A stretch of DNA of 64,000 bases from Arenicola marina. Its lineage: Eukaryota; Annelida; Polychaeta; Arenicolidae. The DNA is taken from positions 28,824,186 to 28,888,185 of the forward strand of contig OZ025258.1 of NCBI GenBank assembly GCA_964019135.1. The letters are read 5' to 3'. The notes below the pieces were generated by a model that saw nothing but the letters and a program-made list of their open reading frames with translations, had not been told where the DNA came from and did no database searches. Below are positions 1-12,359 of the stretch, piece by piece (the stretch's first letter is position 1; every line of letters starts with the position of its first letter). Position numbers and translations under genes: made by a program.

Positions 1-2624
1 GCAAAAAGTAAACTGATTAAGTAACTGACACGCTATACGTCTCCTATAATGCGTCATTTGCTAAAGCACTAATGTGAAACAGTACGACTAACACAATTTA
101 GTGAATCGAATGAGAAGTTACGTCTAGGAGTTTCCGTTTAGATAACGAGCAAATTCTCAGAGAAGGTAAGTGTGAATAATGAGCGATATTGTTAAGGTAA
201 CAAGCAATGTTCTTCTTTTTCGAACATGCAATGTAAGCAAGATCTGTTTTATCTATTCATGATGACTTTATTAAAAGAAATCTTTTAATAACCACTGAAC
301 TTGTGCTGGATGTATCTACGTCAGTAATCAACAAGGGAATGCGTGGTGCAGACCCGACTTTTATGACACCAATCCTTGTTATGAAGTGACGTTTTGGATC
401 TTTCGACGTAACGATCTATGGGGTAGGCATAATTTACGCCACGACCCAGTGAGTTTATGTGGAGTCGAGCAATAACCGAATTGTCTCATCATCAACTATC
501 TGTCTGGTGCGAGGTCCTTTGTCATCGAATTTGTCACGATGTATATATAAGATGCATATCCCGCAGCTTCCGCGGTATGGCAGTCTCTGTAGTTTGCCGT
601 TACACCACCAAACAGACATACGCGCGGTCTCTGAAAACCAACGAATCGTGTCATCATCTCATTAGTCTCAATGATGGCGGCCCCTCGTCAAAATCTGGCC
701 TGCTTTCTAACCGAGTACGTTTTCTTTCATTGCACCTTGTGACTGAAGTCTTTATAAACCCGCTGCGTACCAGAGAAATTACAAAGTTCATAACGTGAAA
801 ACATAAAATGTGAGTGTAAACATTGACCACAATTTTAAAATATGGCAACGAAACAAACGAGTGAGGGATAATATAACACTTGGCAATTATTTGTAACAAG
901 TTGACTCATATTGAATGAAGTGATGTGATTCCCTAACGAAAATATTTATGAAACACGTTTTAAGTGAAACATTATGTTAAATACTGAACATCGTTTGATA
1001 ATGTAAGACTTTCGGAATAGTACAATAATTTGTCTAAGTGTCGAAAAATTGGTTTGAACCATGCATACCATCATTACCTAAAATGGAGTCAGTCTGTAGA
1101 GGCCTACTGAAACAGCAGAAGCAGAAATACAACTCTACGAACAACTGTAACTATAAGCATTGTAAAAATAAGTTTGTGCAATCACTTATGTTTCATTTGT
1201 AAACCATTTATTATTGATGCTTNNNNNNNNNNNNNNNNNNNNNNNNNNNNNNNNNNNNNNNNNNNNNNNNNNNNNNNNNNNNNNNNNNNNNNNNNNNNNN
1301 NNNNNNNNNNNNNNNNNNNNNNNNNNNNNNNNNNNNNNNNNNNNNNNNNNNNNNNNNNNNNNNNNNNNNNNNNNNNNNNNNNNNNNNNNNNNNNNNNNNN
1401 NNNNNNNNNNNNNNNNNNNNNNGTGCAATCACTTATGTTTCATTTGTAAACCATTTATTATTGATGCTTATAGTTACAGTTGTTCGTAGAGTTGTATTTC
1501 TGCTTCTGCTGTTTCAGTAAGCCTCTACAGACTGACTCCATTTTAGGTAATGATGGTATGCATGGTTCAAACCAATTTTTCGACACTTAGACAAATTATT
1601 GTACTATTCCGAAAGTCTTACATTATCAAACGATGTTCAGTATTTAACATAATGTTTCACTTAAAACGTGTTTCATAAATATTTTCGTTAGGGAATCACA
1701 TCACTTCATTCAATATGAGTCAACTTGTTACAAATAATTGCCAAGTGTTATATTATCCCTCACTCGTTTGTTTCGTTGCCATATTTTAAAATTGTGGTCA
1801 ATGTTTACACTCACATTTTATGTTTTCACGTTATGAACTTTGTAATTTCTCTGGTACGCAGCGGGTTTATAAAGACTTCAGTCACAAGGTGCAATGAAAG
1901 AAAACGTACTCGGTTAGAAAGCAGGCCAGATTTTGACGAGGGGCCGCCATCATTGAGACCAATGAGATGATGACACGATTCGTTGGTTTTCAGAGACCGC
2001 GCGTATGTCTGTTTGGTGGTGTAACGGCAAACTACAGAGACTGCCATACCGCGGAAGCTGCGGGATATGCATCTTATATATACATCGTGACAAATTCGAT
2101 GACAAAGGACCTCGCACCAGACAGATAGTTGATGATGAGACAATTCGGTTATTGCTCGACTCCACATAAACTCACTGGGTCGTGGCGTAAATTATGCCTA
2201 CCCCATAGATCGTTACGTCGAAAGATCCAAAACGTCACTTCATAACAAGGATTGGTGTCATAAAAGTCGGGTCTGCACCACGCATTCCCTTGTTGATTAC
2301 TGACGTAGATACATCCAGCACAAGTTCAGTGGTTATTAAAAGATTTCTTTTAATAAAGTCATCATGAATAGATAAAACAGATCTTGCTTACATTGCATGT
2401 TCGAAAAAGAAGAACATTGCTTGCTACCTTAACAATATCGCTCATTATTCACACTTACCTTCTCTGAGCATTTGCTCGTTATCTAAACGGAAACTCCTAG
2501 ACGTAACTTCTCATTCGATTCACTAAATTGTGTTAGTCGTACTGTTTCACATTAGTGCTTTAGCAAATGACGCATTATAGGGAGACGTATAGCGTGTCAG
2601 TTACTTAATCAGTTTACTTTTTGC
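1..2624. repeat. Large inverted repeat with central gap
   Basis: Positions 1-1160 read as the reverse complement of about 1465-2624 with only a handful of differences. Examples are CCTATAATG against CCCTATAATG near 45-50, AAATTCTC against AAATGCTC near 150, and one base in the segment near 664. The left arm is cut by the window edge, so the repeat may be longer. Each arm contains the same 113-codon open frame (457-798 on +, 1826-2167 on -), which resembles nothing I recognise. The right arm runs into the diverged array after 2625 and shares its motifs. It could be a real foldback, or two haplotype contigs joined head to head. Confidence 0.9.
1223..1422. other. Assembly gap of 200 N flanked by a 47-bp direct overlap
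   Basis: Exactly 200 N. The 47 bases before the gap (1176-1222) are identical to and in the same orientation as the 47 bases after it (1423-1469). This is the signature of two contig ends that overlap but were not merged, so the gap probably has no real length. Collapsing it leaves a loop of roughly 60 bases between the two arms of the inverted repeat. Confidence 0.93.
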
Positions 2625-5600
2625 TAACTGGAGTGCAGAGCCGATTTACATCACCTGCTTTGCAAAAGGGCTATGGGCCCCCCGAACACTTCACACATAT
2701 ATCGTGCCAAGCGTAATGGTATGGTTCGCAATTTTTACTTCACTTAGAATCTATCACATATACGTTGTCTGCGTTCGTTTGTCATTTAATGTTGGTTAAA
2801 AGATACCATCAACCTAAGTGAAACATTTTCTGTAATAAATCGATCATCACTACATGAACCAGTTTTCTCTTAGCGTGGACACACCACATGTTATATTACA
2901 ACAATAGAACCGGTTATTTACATCTTACTGGTCTGATCATATGCTATCTGAACTAAAACTCCTCTACGTAATTTATAATTCGATTCATCAACTTGTGTTG
3001 CATTTGTTATTTCCCATTAGTTCGTTCACAAATAACTCATTTCATATGTTCACTTGTTCAATAGTTATATGCGTGTCGTTTCTTTTCACCCGTGACTAAA
3101 CACATAGATTATGTTAACGACACATATCGTGAGTTATTTAATTAAACACTTTACGATTGTGTAATTGTACTGCAAACCCAGTTTATAGTATTTGCTTTGT
3201 AAAAGATCTATGCCCGACGAAGCATTTTACACATCAATCACGACATACGTGCAAATGTATGGTTTACATTTAGTATTCACTTGAAATATATTATATATAT
3301 ATAAGTTATTACATTTTTCTGTCGTTCGCTGTAGTGGGGTATTAGAATTCCACCATGTTTGAAGCATTTATTGTACAACCTATCGAAGGCGAGGTTTATA
3401 CTTACCTTGCGCAATAGTTCATTCACTGAAACAAAGTCATAGTGCATGTTGTATTAAACAAATCACTCGTCATGCACACCTGCATATTGGTCTTCTATGT
3501 TAACCAACCTGAGACTCACTCGCATAATTTGGGGATATACGTGTAACGTGCACATTTAATGCGCACTTGAAATGCCTTACTTACAAGTTATTACTTTCTT
3601 TTGCAGTTCAACGTATATTGATATAGAACTCCACCGTGTTTGAAACAATTATTTTACTAAACCTATCATCACAACATAAAGCGGGGCTTATACTTACATT
3701 GCGCAACATTTGACTTACTGAAAGCAAAGTTACAGTACATGTTACATTTCACACATCACTTGTTATCGACACCTAACTCTTCTGGTCATATGACAATTAA
3801 GCAATGTTCCCATCACGTAATTTTTTATATTATTCCCTAACTTACGTCACGCATATTATTTCATATTAGTTCTTTAACAAATGACATTATATATGCACTT
3901 AGGTCCTCTAACGATACAAAATGTATACGTGTAATGCTTCTCTCAATACTTGTTTAAACACATCTCATAAAAGCGACAGCTATGACAAGTATTTACTCAA
4001 TCGTTTTTGTTTGGTTAACGATAGTGTAAATCCGCGTTGCATCCCTTGCTCCACAAGAGATATATGGGACCAAGCATTCCGCACATCAATCATCAAACAC
4101 GTACAAAATGATTCATATTTAATGTTCACTTCAAAAGTTTTACATAAAACTTATTACATTCTTCCGTCGTTCGCTGTATGTTGATGTATAGCTTCGAAAT
4201 AATTGAACAGTTATTTTACTAAACCTATCATCACCAAAGGAAGCAGAGCTTATTCTTACAAATATTTTGCTAACTGAAAACAAAATCATATAACAGAGTT
4301 CATTAAACATATCACTCGCTATTCATACCTAACTACTCTGACTATATCTTAATTTAACAGAAACTCCTTCATGTAACTTATTGTGTAGCTTCTCAACTTG
4401 CACTACGCAAGTTATGTCGCACTGCATCTTAAATAAATTACGCATTACATTTCCATCTAGTTTCTCGGGCAGTATACAATATTCATACACGAAAGTTTTC
4501 CATTTCTTCCGTTGTTCGTTGTAGGTTGATCAAAGACTTTAACTTAATGGAATTTTTATTTTACTAAGCCTATCATTGTTACATAAAGCACCGCTTACTT
4601 GCCATGTACGATCGAAAAAAACATAAGACTACATGTTACATTAAACATGTTACTCATTTTTCCGTCCTACGTACACTGATCATACCGTTTCTTTTCACAT
4701 TTGTCCCAACATATATTATAACCACGATACCTATACAGCGGGTTATTCTCTTACAATTGATAACTGCAGTGCAATCCAAATTTACACCACTTGCTTTGCA
4801 AAAGATCTGTGTTCCGCCAAACACGTCATACATCAATCGTGACACACGTGCAGAATGGTTCACATAAAATATCTACTTGAATGTCATACATAAAAGTTGT
4901 TACTTTATTCCATAGTTCATTGTACTCTGATACATAGCTTTAACATAATTGAAACAATCTTTTACATCATCACTACATAAACCCAAGCCCACTGGTATTG
5001 AGTCAATATACCCATGTATCCGTTTTATCATTGCTATTATCATTACCATTTCCACGAGTGTTACGTAAATACGCAAACATGACATATGAAACACTGAATA
5101 CATAAACTTATATTTTTCTTTCACGGTTGTCTTTCCCGAATGTGACGTAAACTTGATGACATATAAAAGATAAAACATGTAGAATGCTATTCATACGTTT
5201 CATGATTGTCAAATGAGCTGCACGTATGTAACACATAACCTATACTTGATGTCATGAAAAATAAAACTTGCAAAATACTTTCGTATTCGATTTGTAAATT
5301 ATATCTTATTGCCTAAGTATTTCCCATTTGATCTTTAAAAAATTACACATTACATTACTGCTAGAGACTCTACCGGTACACTAGCTATACATAACAGTTA
5401 TTGCTTTCGTTCACTGTATTCTGATAAATAACTTCAACATAATTAAAATATTTATTTTACTAAACATATCATTGTTACATAAATCATAACCCACTTGCGA
5501 TGCTCGATCGAAAAAACCTAACACTACATGTTTCATTAAACATATCACTCATCATTCAGACCTAACTACACTGATCATACTGTTTTTCATATTTGTCTCA

Positions 5601-7450
5601 TCCCACATGATAACAGTGACACCTATGGCCTGTTATTCTCTTGTTCGTTGGCAAACTGCTGCCCACTCCAAACTACATCACTTGCTTTGCGAAATGTCTA
5701 TGTTCCACCAAACATTTTAGTGTAACATGGTTTAAATTTAAAATTCACTCGCAATACATACACAATTATTACTTTATTTCATAGTTCACCGTAGGATGAT
5801 ACATAACTTCAATATCATGGAAACAATTTTTCATTATTATTACTACATAAAGCTGAGCTCCCTTGCATTGAATACCGATATTTATAGTATACAAATGTAT
5901 TCTTTCACGGTTGTCTATTAAGTACCCGAATGTGTCATAAAATATAAGCTTGATGATATATGAATAGCAAAAACGTAGAATGCTACCTATGTTTCACAAT
6001 TGTCTAATAAGCTACATAAATGTTACACATAACTTAGACTTTATGACATATGAAACATAAAACTTACAGAATACTGACATATTCGTTACACAATTGTCTA
6101 AGTATTGATCCGAATGATGCATAAAACATAAACTTGATTGCATATGAATCATCTAATACACAAACTTATATAATAATTACATATTTTTACCATTGTCTGA
6201 TCCTAGTTATGCGAATACTGCACAACATTTAATTCTTAATTCAATGAAACATAAACTTATTTATTCCTATTATCATTGCCGTATATTACACATAAATCTT
6301 TCAAATGAAATAAAACGTTACAAATATATCTTAACATCTTCAACCATAGCAGTACCACGTATATAGGTAACAACACCTCATTCCTTCCTAACTCCACTCC
6401 GAAAGATGAATCCCCTCACCCACACGCCTCATATCCTAACATTGACATTGCTAGAAATAGTGCACACACGCCCCTAATCCCTCTATCATAGTACCTATTC
6501 TCTAACCACCCAACTCTCTACTCCTCACCTCTCAACATAAGGTATTGTCCAAAAATAGAAAACGCATGTATGTCCGCTGCATCCTCTCTGAGATTGCAAC
6601 GTCACTGATTATTCAGACCTAATTCCTGTGATCATACCATTTCTTTTCACATTTGTCTCCACACAGTTATAACAAGGCCAGCTATAACCCGTTATTCTCT
6701 TAATCGTTGGTAAACTTCCAGCGTAATCTTAATTTACACTACTAACTTTGCAAAAAAAATAAATAAATAAACGTTAGCTTCCTTGCATTAAATACCGAAA
6801 TTTATAGTATACATAAGTACTCTTGACGGTTGTCTATTGAGTCTCCGAATGCGGTATAAAATAGAAACTTGATGCTACATGAAATGCTAAACATGTAAAA
6901 TGCTACCTATGTGTTTCACAATTTTCTAGTGAGCTACATACATGTTGCACATAACTTGTACTTTATACCATTTGAAACATAAACTTTACATAATAATTTC
7001 ATAGTCGTTTCACTATTGTCTAAGTATTGCCCCGAATGGTACATAGAACATAAACTTGATTGCTTATGAAGCAAAATACACAAACTTATATAATAATGCT
7101 ATATTTTTTTATCATTGTGTTATTCTAGTTATGCGAATGCTGCACACAATTTAATTCATAATGCAATGAAACATAAACTAATTTTGTCCTATTATCATTG
7201 CAGTATGTTACACATAACTGTTTCTAAACCTTAACCACCATAGCACTAGCACGCACAGAGGTAACAACACCTCATTCCTCCCTACCCTGATATCATTTAT
7301 AAAAATAGAGAATGCATCTAAACTCCGAAAGGAGAAGCCCCCTCCACACACCCGCCTCATTTCTTAATATTTATGTCGTTTCTAAAAATAGTGCATACGC
7401 GGCCCAACCCCCTCCATCAACCACCCTTTCCTCATCGCCTCAACACTAAA
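2625..7450. repeat. Diverged long-period (about 0.5-0.9 kb) tandem repeats, no gene
   Basis: AT-rich sequence without a convincing ORF. The same word order recurs at irregular spacing. A block containing TTGCTTTG(C/T)(A/G)AA is found near 2655, 3197, 4790 and 5682. A block with TTATTTTACTAA(A/G)C is near 3650, 4211, 4556 and 5452. A block with CGGTTGTCT is near 5124, 5914 and 6826. The last copies align over about 0.9 kb (roughly 5910-6480 with 6820-7400) and contain shorter internal sub-repeats of about 85 bp. The right arm of the inverted repeat carries related words, so it belongs to the same array. Confidence 0.7.
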
Positions 7451-8300
7451 AATAGAGCATGCGTGCATAACCACTCCACCCTCCCCCATGCGTCTCTCAC
7501 CATCTGTTCCCCTAGCCATTTACGACAACACGATATGGAAAGTTAGGCATGGAAAATTAATTCTCTCTAGCCAACTCAATGTAGGGAGCGGAACAAACCA
7601 GTGATGGGGATCTCACTCTTTTCGGCTGTCTTTGGTAGAAATGTTCCGTCAGTAAATGATACTGAGTGATACTGATCACACAGCACCCTCACTGTGTGCA
7701 AAAACTTCGGTTACCCCGTCATTCGCACTATGGTGGTCTAAGAACGGCCCGCGTGCATTGTAAAAGGGGATCGAGGATAAACTAACGGGTACATAAATCT
7801 TCGACAAAACCACCAATGTACCCTGATTAAACACTCAAAACTGTCGAAGCGCCACTACATCGTAATCTTTAGACTAACTATCGGAGTAATCTCAACAGGA
7901 CATCCAACGTACGTTATGTCTGACAAAACTATTAGTTATAAGTAAAACAAGCCTATCACTTCCTGTTGAATCCTTACATTTAAAAATAACAACTACACAG
8001 AGAAAAAACTATAAACGCCTATGTTCTCAATCAAAAACGGGGAACTGAATTCAATATTGTCTTTACATTACTGCTCACCCTCATCTCGAAATCCAATGAA
8101 CAGCCAGCTGGGGTGAACTGCGCACACCCCCATTACATCCACCCGCCTACCCTCACCTTCAAGCCAAGAGACAAGCCTCAACACGCTCAGTGGTGACTAG
8201 TACTGGCTTTTCCTGGCGACACGCTTCGGTGACTCCACCGGTCTGGGTAGCCTCTCAAATTAATGCATTGGTGTCCTTGGGGTGCGGGCGGGGGAGGGGA
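7451..8300. other. No gene seen
   Basis: Mixed sequence without splice-flanked ORFs or a recognisable domain. It ends in a G-rich tract near 8285-8315. Confidence 0.5.
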
Positions 8301-8417
8301 GGGGAGGGGGGTCGGGAGAACATTACTCACTCATATGTGGTAGTATCGGAGGGGCGACATGCTAAGTAGGGGCGCGACTCGATGAACTCGGTGAATGCGG
8401 CAACCATGTAGGAAAAA

Positions 8418-9065
8418 CGGTCGGACTGGGAGGGAGGGGGGAAAAGAGGCTGAGGGAGGGCGACTAATTTTACAAGATAACTGCTGTCTTTGTAGTTACC
8501 TGCCGATGACACAGCTTAACGTCACTACATGATTGTGAATACCAATCACCGTCATGGTTGGGTGAGGGTAGAAGGGGATCGGCTTTCGCGGAGGGAGGGG
8601 CGGGGGCAGTAATATCGGGAGTTGGTCGGTGGATGAGAAACAGGAGGGTTGGCGCCCTCTTATTGTGAGAGAAAAGAGTAATGACAGTTGTTTGATGAGT
8701 AAGTCTGTTATTTCAATACTAATAAGCCCCTGTATGCTCTCCGGCTCAGGTAGTTTTTCATCTGCAAGCAATTAATACGTCGACCAGAAAGGTCAATGGG
8801 TTGAGCTCTACAACATAAATAACCAGCTGTCAAGTATTAATTGTCTTCTCTAACCGCTCCTCCCGTGGCAGCTATAGGTGTAGGGATAACGGTCGGAGGG
8901 AGTGGGGGAAAGGGGTATCGAGGCTGAGGGGGCGCGACTGATTTGACAAGATAACTATGGAACTGCTGTCCTTGCAGTTAACCCGCGATGACTCATCCAT
9001 GACGTCACTCCGTGATTGTGAAATACCATTCACTGTCATGGTAGGGAGGGTGTAGTAAGGGGCCT
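8418..9065. repeat. Two-copy local duplication, G-rich
   Basis: A block of about 160 bp starting ACGGTCGGA at 8418 recurs, diverged, at 8890, ending at about 8580 and 9065. Shared words include TTACAAGATAACT or TGACAAGATAACT, then GATGAC, GTGATTGTGAA and GTCATGGT. Purine-rich tracts follow at 9070-9200 on the + strand. No coding signal. Confidence 0.65.
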
Positions 9066-9299
9066 AGCTAGTTGAGTCGGAGGGGGGGGGCAGTGGATGA
9101 GGTAGGGGGGGGCGTGAACAGGGGTGGGGAGGAAGGGGTGATGTGCATAGTGGGGGAGGGGAGGAAGGGTGATGTGCATAGGTGGGGGGGGGGGGGTGGA
9201 GGAGAGTTGCCATTCACGCACCAGGTGGCGATGGGAGACCGCCGCGCATTCGCGCCGGCAAAAGCGTTACCCCCAAGAACGTTAGCCCCATGAATTTCG

Positions 9300-10414
9300 C
9301 GAATTATCCTGACTCCTTCTTTACTACTAAAGGTGTATGGTTAAAAGGCATGTTGGGCATTCTCAGCAATTGGCAACACGCATGTCAACTCTGTTACCAG
9401 ACGTCAGCCTTGTTACCAGATGTCAGCTCTGTTACAACACGAATATAAATATTTCTTATTCGAAGTGATAGACTGTTCATGGCATTTTTACTCTTAATGA
9501 TATCCCTCATTTCGGTAGGCAAAGTTAAGGTTGTATTTGTAATAATACGACGATCTTTCTGCACATTAGCACTAACAAATCTGGCGCAGAACTGTGAGCA
9601 TAACAATTATTTGTTTCATATTAATATCGAACTTTATCGGTTTTCAACAGTTAATTTCATAATGAAGTGTTAGGCACATTGACCCCATACCATGTAAAGC
9701 GAATTATGAGTGAACTAGTATTTATTAAAAGGTTTTAAGCGCAGGGACTTTTTTCCGGTAACAGAGTTGACACAATGTGGGTGACATCATCCCTTTCCTA
9801 TTTAATTGGGAAGTTCCTATCAACGCATAAGCTCGGCTCTGTTTGTTTTCAAAACATGGATATCTGGAGGTTACACATCAAAAATATCGCGTGATTTGAA
9901 CAAACATTGATTTTCAAAATTTCACTTTTGAAATTATGCTGTTTATGTAGAATGACCCGTATATCTGTAATGAATTCCGTGATTATCTCATTTCGAAGTA
10001 TTCCATATGTATATTTCCTTTATATACTACCCAACCTCAATAGAGGGTGATCATGCTTCAATGCTGATTAACCTCCCCCTTTAATTTGACATGCCGACAT
10101 GCATGTCTCTAATGAATTTGTACATCGGAAAAATGATTGTAGGTATCAGGATTAGATGAGTAATTACCATAGTAATTATGCATAAATAAATACAAAACAA
10201 AATACAAAGTTTATTAGAAGAGTATTAAAGACACAAATGATATTAGATATTCTTAAACCGAGAAGACATTCAACGCTAGGAGTCTGTACCCAAAACGCGC
10301 AATTTACTAATTATTAATAAGCAAATGTTTGTACCAAGGGCCTACGGTACAACTATCCAAGATGGCTGCGTTAGGAATGCCTGATATGATATGAACCACT
10401 TCCCCGTGGAGCAA
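9300..10414. other. Non-coding stretch upstream of the sulfotransferase
   Basis: No recognisable gene. One feature is noted: an ATG at 9479 opens a 12-residue hydrophobic run followed by a possible GT donor (TTTCG/GTAGGC, exon end 9514) in phase 0. That is the phase needed by the sulfotransferase exon starting at 10772. It is a weak candidate for the missing membrane-anchor exon. Confidence 0.3.
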
Positions 10415-10419
10415 CATCA

Positions 10420-10712
10420 TTGCTTGTTTGTGATGTCAATGATTTGATGTGTAATATCACTGATGTAATGTGTGATGTCATTGATGTAATGTGTGATGTC
10501 ATTGATGTAATGTGTGATGTCATTGATGTAATGTGTGAAGTCATTGATGTAATGTGTGATGTCAACGATTTTATGTGTGATGTCAACGATTTTATGTGTG
10601 ATGTCAACGATTTTATGTGTGATGTCAACGATTTTATGTGTGATGTCAACGATTTTATGTGTGATGTCAATGATTATATGTGTGATGTGAATGACACATG
10701 TGAATTGTACAT
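10420..10712. repeat. 21-bp minisatellite, two sub-families
   Basis: Contiguous 21-bp units starting TGTGTGATGTCA. The first half of the array ends in TTGATGTAA and the second half in ACGATTTTA, so the two unit types are segregated rather than mixed. The period is a multiple of three, which keeps frames open on both strands. I treat those ORFs as artefacts. It lies just upstream of the first visible sulfotransferase exon. Confidence 0.9.
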
Positions 10713-10771
10713 GAGATGTATGCGCAAAAGTGAGTGATTCACAACAACAAAATCAATTATACGTTTCGCAG

Positions 10772-11052
10772 GCTGCAAACACGAGGCACCCAGAAGCTAC
10801 GATGACGTCAGCCAGCCCATCCCGCAATGGTGTGGCTGAACCCGACACCTCTCCCGGCCGTACGATGGTGCTCTTGGTCACCCATTACAGGGGCGGGTCC
10901 ACCTTTATCGGCCAGATCTTCGCCGTCAATCCCGAGTCTTTCTATTGGTTTGAGCCCCTCCACGCGGTGAAGCCTCGCGTCAAGCCGCTGTTGGAGGGGG
11001 GCAGCACTGTGGTCGATAACGCCTATATAAGGCAGGCGAACGGGTCACTCAC
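10772..11052 (+). CDS. Sulfotransferase exon A (PAPS-binding loop)
   Basis: Opens after TACGTTTCGCAG and ends at donor CTCAC/GTAAGG (GT at 11053). It leaves two bases (AC) that combine with the G at 11612 to make a Thr codon. It encodes the low-complexity stem-like segment and the 5'-PSB loop. Confidence 0.75.
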
Positions 11053-12359
11053 GTAAGGAGCGCGCACGTGGTCAATAGATATATATCAATTCCGCTATAA
11101 TGATTATATGTGAGACTATTTATTTCTTCACACGCCATGCTCGCAGTCTCTTGTACAGCCAATATATACAGGTATTACAAAACGTAAGCTCAACACAGGA
11201 AATTATATCACAAATAAGCATTTCGGAGATAGGATGCTGTGCGGAGATAAATCGACAGATTTCGTAATGCACGTTCTGTTTCGGTCAATTTAAATTCCCT
11301 CTAACGTATTCTGGTTTATTTACACCTCTGGATATATTATATGCGTAAATCTTAAGATATTAGTCAGTGACATTCAAAATGGGATCTCTATGCAGTTACT
11401 GCCATCATAGGGCTATAATATTAATGTAGATAGAATGGTTAGTTGGTTTGTATATTCAGGACGCTTTATCCCCGGGGACATGGCTCCACTCTGCCTTCCA
11501 CTCCTCCTATTGACGCGATATGACAAAAATTGGTTAAAGCGTCGTGACTATACAACCAACCAGTCTGACACATAGAGTAGCATACGCGTTTCTATTTTTA
11601 TCTTGACACAGGATACTTCCGGCGCATGTGACAGCGAAAAAAGTGGACGTCATACACCGTGCTCTCACGTGTCACCTTGATGGTATGGACGCCAAGGTCA
11701 TGATGGACAACTTCGCACTGGATTCAAAACGGTCACCCAAACTCAGGAACTACCGCAACTGTATATATAGAGATTACTCCAAGCCTGTACGGAGCAGATG
11801 GAAACACTGTTTACCTTTGTTCCAGGAACAATGTGACTCATCGCCTCTGTCCTTGGTGAAAACTATCCGCTTTCCGCTATACCTAGTCGAGGATTTGATT
11901 GAACGTCTGCCCACCCTCAAGGTCATTCACTACGTGCGGGATCCGCGCGGTATGATGGCCTCGCGTCATGAAATACAAAACATGGCTGATCGCTACTTTC
12001 TGGACGTTGGGGAAAACTTGTGCCAAACCATGGCGGCTGACCAGGTCATGTTCGAGCGGTTGAAGGCACGGTTTGCAAATAACATATTGAGGGTACGGTA
12101 CGAGGATCTGGCTGCGAAGCCCATGCACTGGTACAAGGCAATGTACGCCTTTACGGGGTTGGCCCCGCACAGGGCCGTCATCCGGTGGATAGTCAAGAAT
12201 ACCAAGACCGGGGATGACGGTTTTGATGATCGCTACTCCACCGCCAGGGTGTCCAGGCAGACTGCAGCTCGCTGGCGGCAAACCCTCAGTCTAGACCTCA
12301 TTGATGGCCTCACTAAGGTCTGCAGCAATGTGATCACTGCCCTGGGGTACCAACGGTAA
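10772..12359 (+). CDS. Carbohydrate sulfotransferase (CHST1/3-like), two visible exons
   Basis: Predicted Golgi-type enzyme that transfers sulfate from PAPS to a sugar hydroxyl on glycans. Seen: exons 10772-11052 and 11612-12359 join in phase to give 342 residues. The 5'-phosphosulfate-binding loop is HYRGGSTFIGQIF (R40-S43), followed by FYWFEPL. The 3'-phosphate-binding motif is VIHYVRDPRGMMASR (R203-S211). VRYEDL and the C-terminal C..V...LGY also fit the family. Known: family members are type II membrane proteins of about 380-480 residues with an N-terminal anchor. No anchor is visible here, so an upstream exon is missing or is the weak candidate at 9479-9514. An in-frame ATG at 10730 sits upstream of a plausible acceptor (TTTCGCAG before 10772), and Met at 10802 could be a start. 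Acceptor sugar cannot be inferred. Confidence 0.85.
11053..11611 (+). other. Sulfotransferase intron
   Basis: GT-AG intron of 559 bp (GTAAGG to GACACAG). It contains a SINE-related fragment at about 11452-11563. Confidence 0.75.
11452..11563 (+). mobile_element. SINE-family fragment with inverted end
   Basis: The body CCCCGGGGACATGGCTCC, then TTGACGCGATATGA and TTAAAGCGTCGTGAC, matches the copies at 44913-45000 and 47792-47905 (reverse). Here the beginning (GTTGGTTTGTATATTCAGG) is the reverse complement of the usual tail, so the fragment has about 26-bp inverted ends. This suggests a rearranged or foldback derivative. Confidence 0.65.
11612..12359 (+). CDS. Sulfotransferase exon B (terminal)
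   Basis: Acceptor TCTTGACACAG, AG at 11610-11611. It encodes the 3'-PB motif and the C terminus and ends with TAA at 12357-12359. The last 16 codons plus stop are the first unit of the following 69-bp array. Confidence 0.85.

Noticed and set aside
457..798. 113-codon ORF repeated in the other palindrome arm
   Set aside because: Two copies exist only because the DNA is duplicated. No recognisable domain, splice context or conservation information.
1174..1489. ORFs across the N gap
   Set aside because: They consist of unknown bases and cannot be evaluated.
10371..10737. Heptapeptide-repeat ORFs on both strands
   Set aside because: 21-bp period keeps both strands open. Nothing else suggests a protein.
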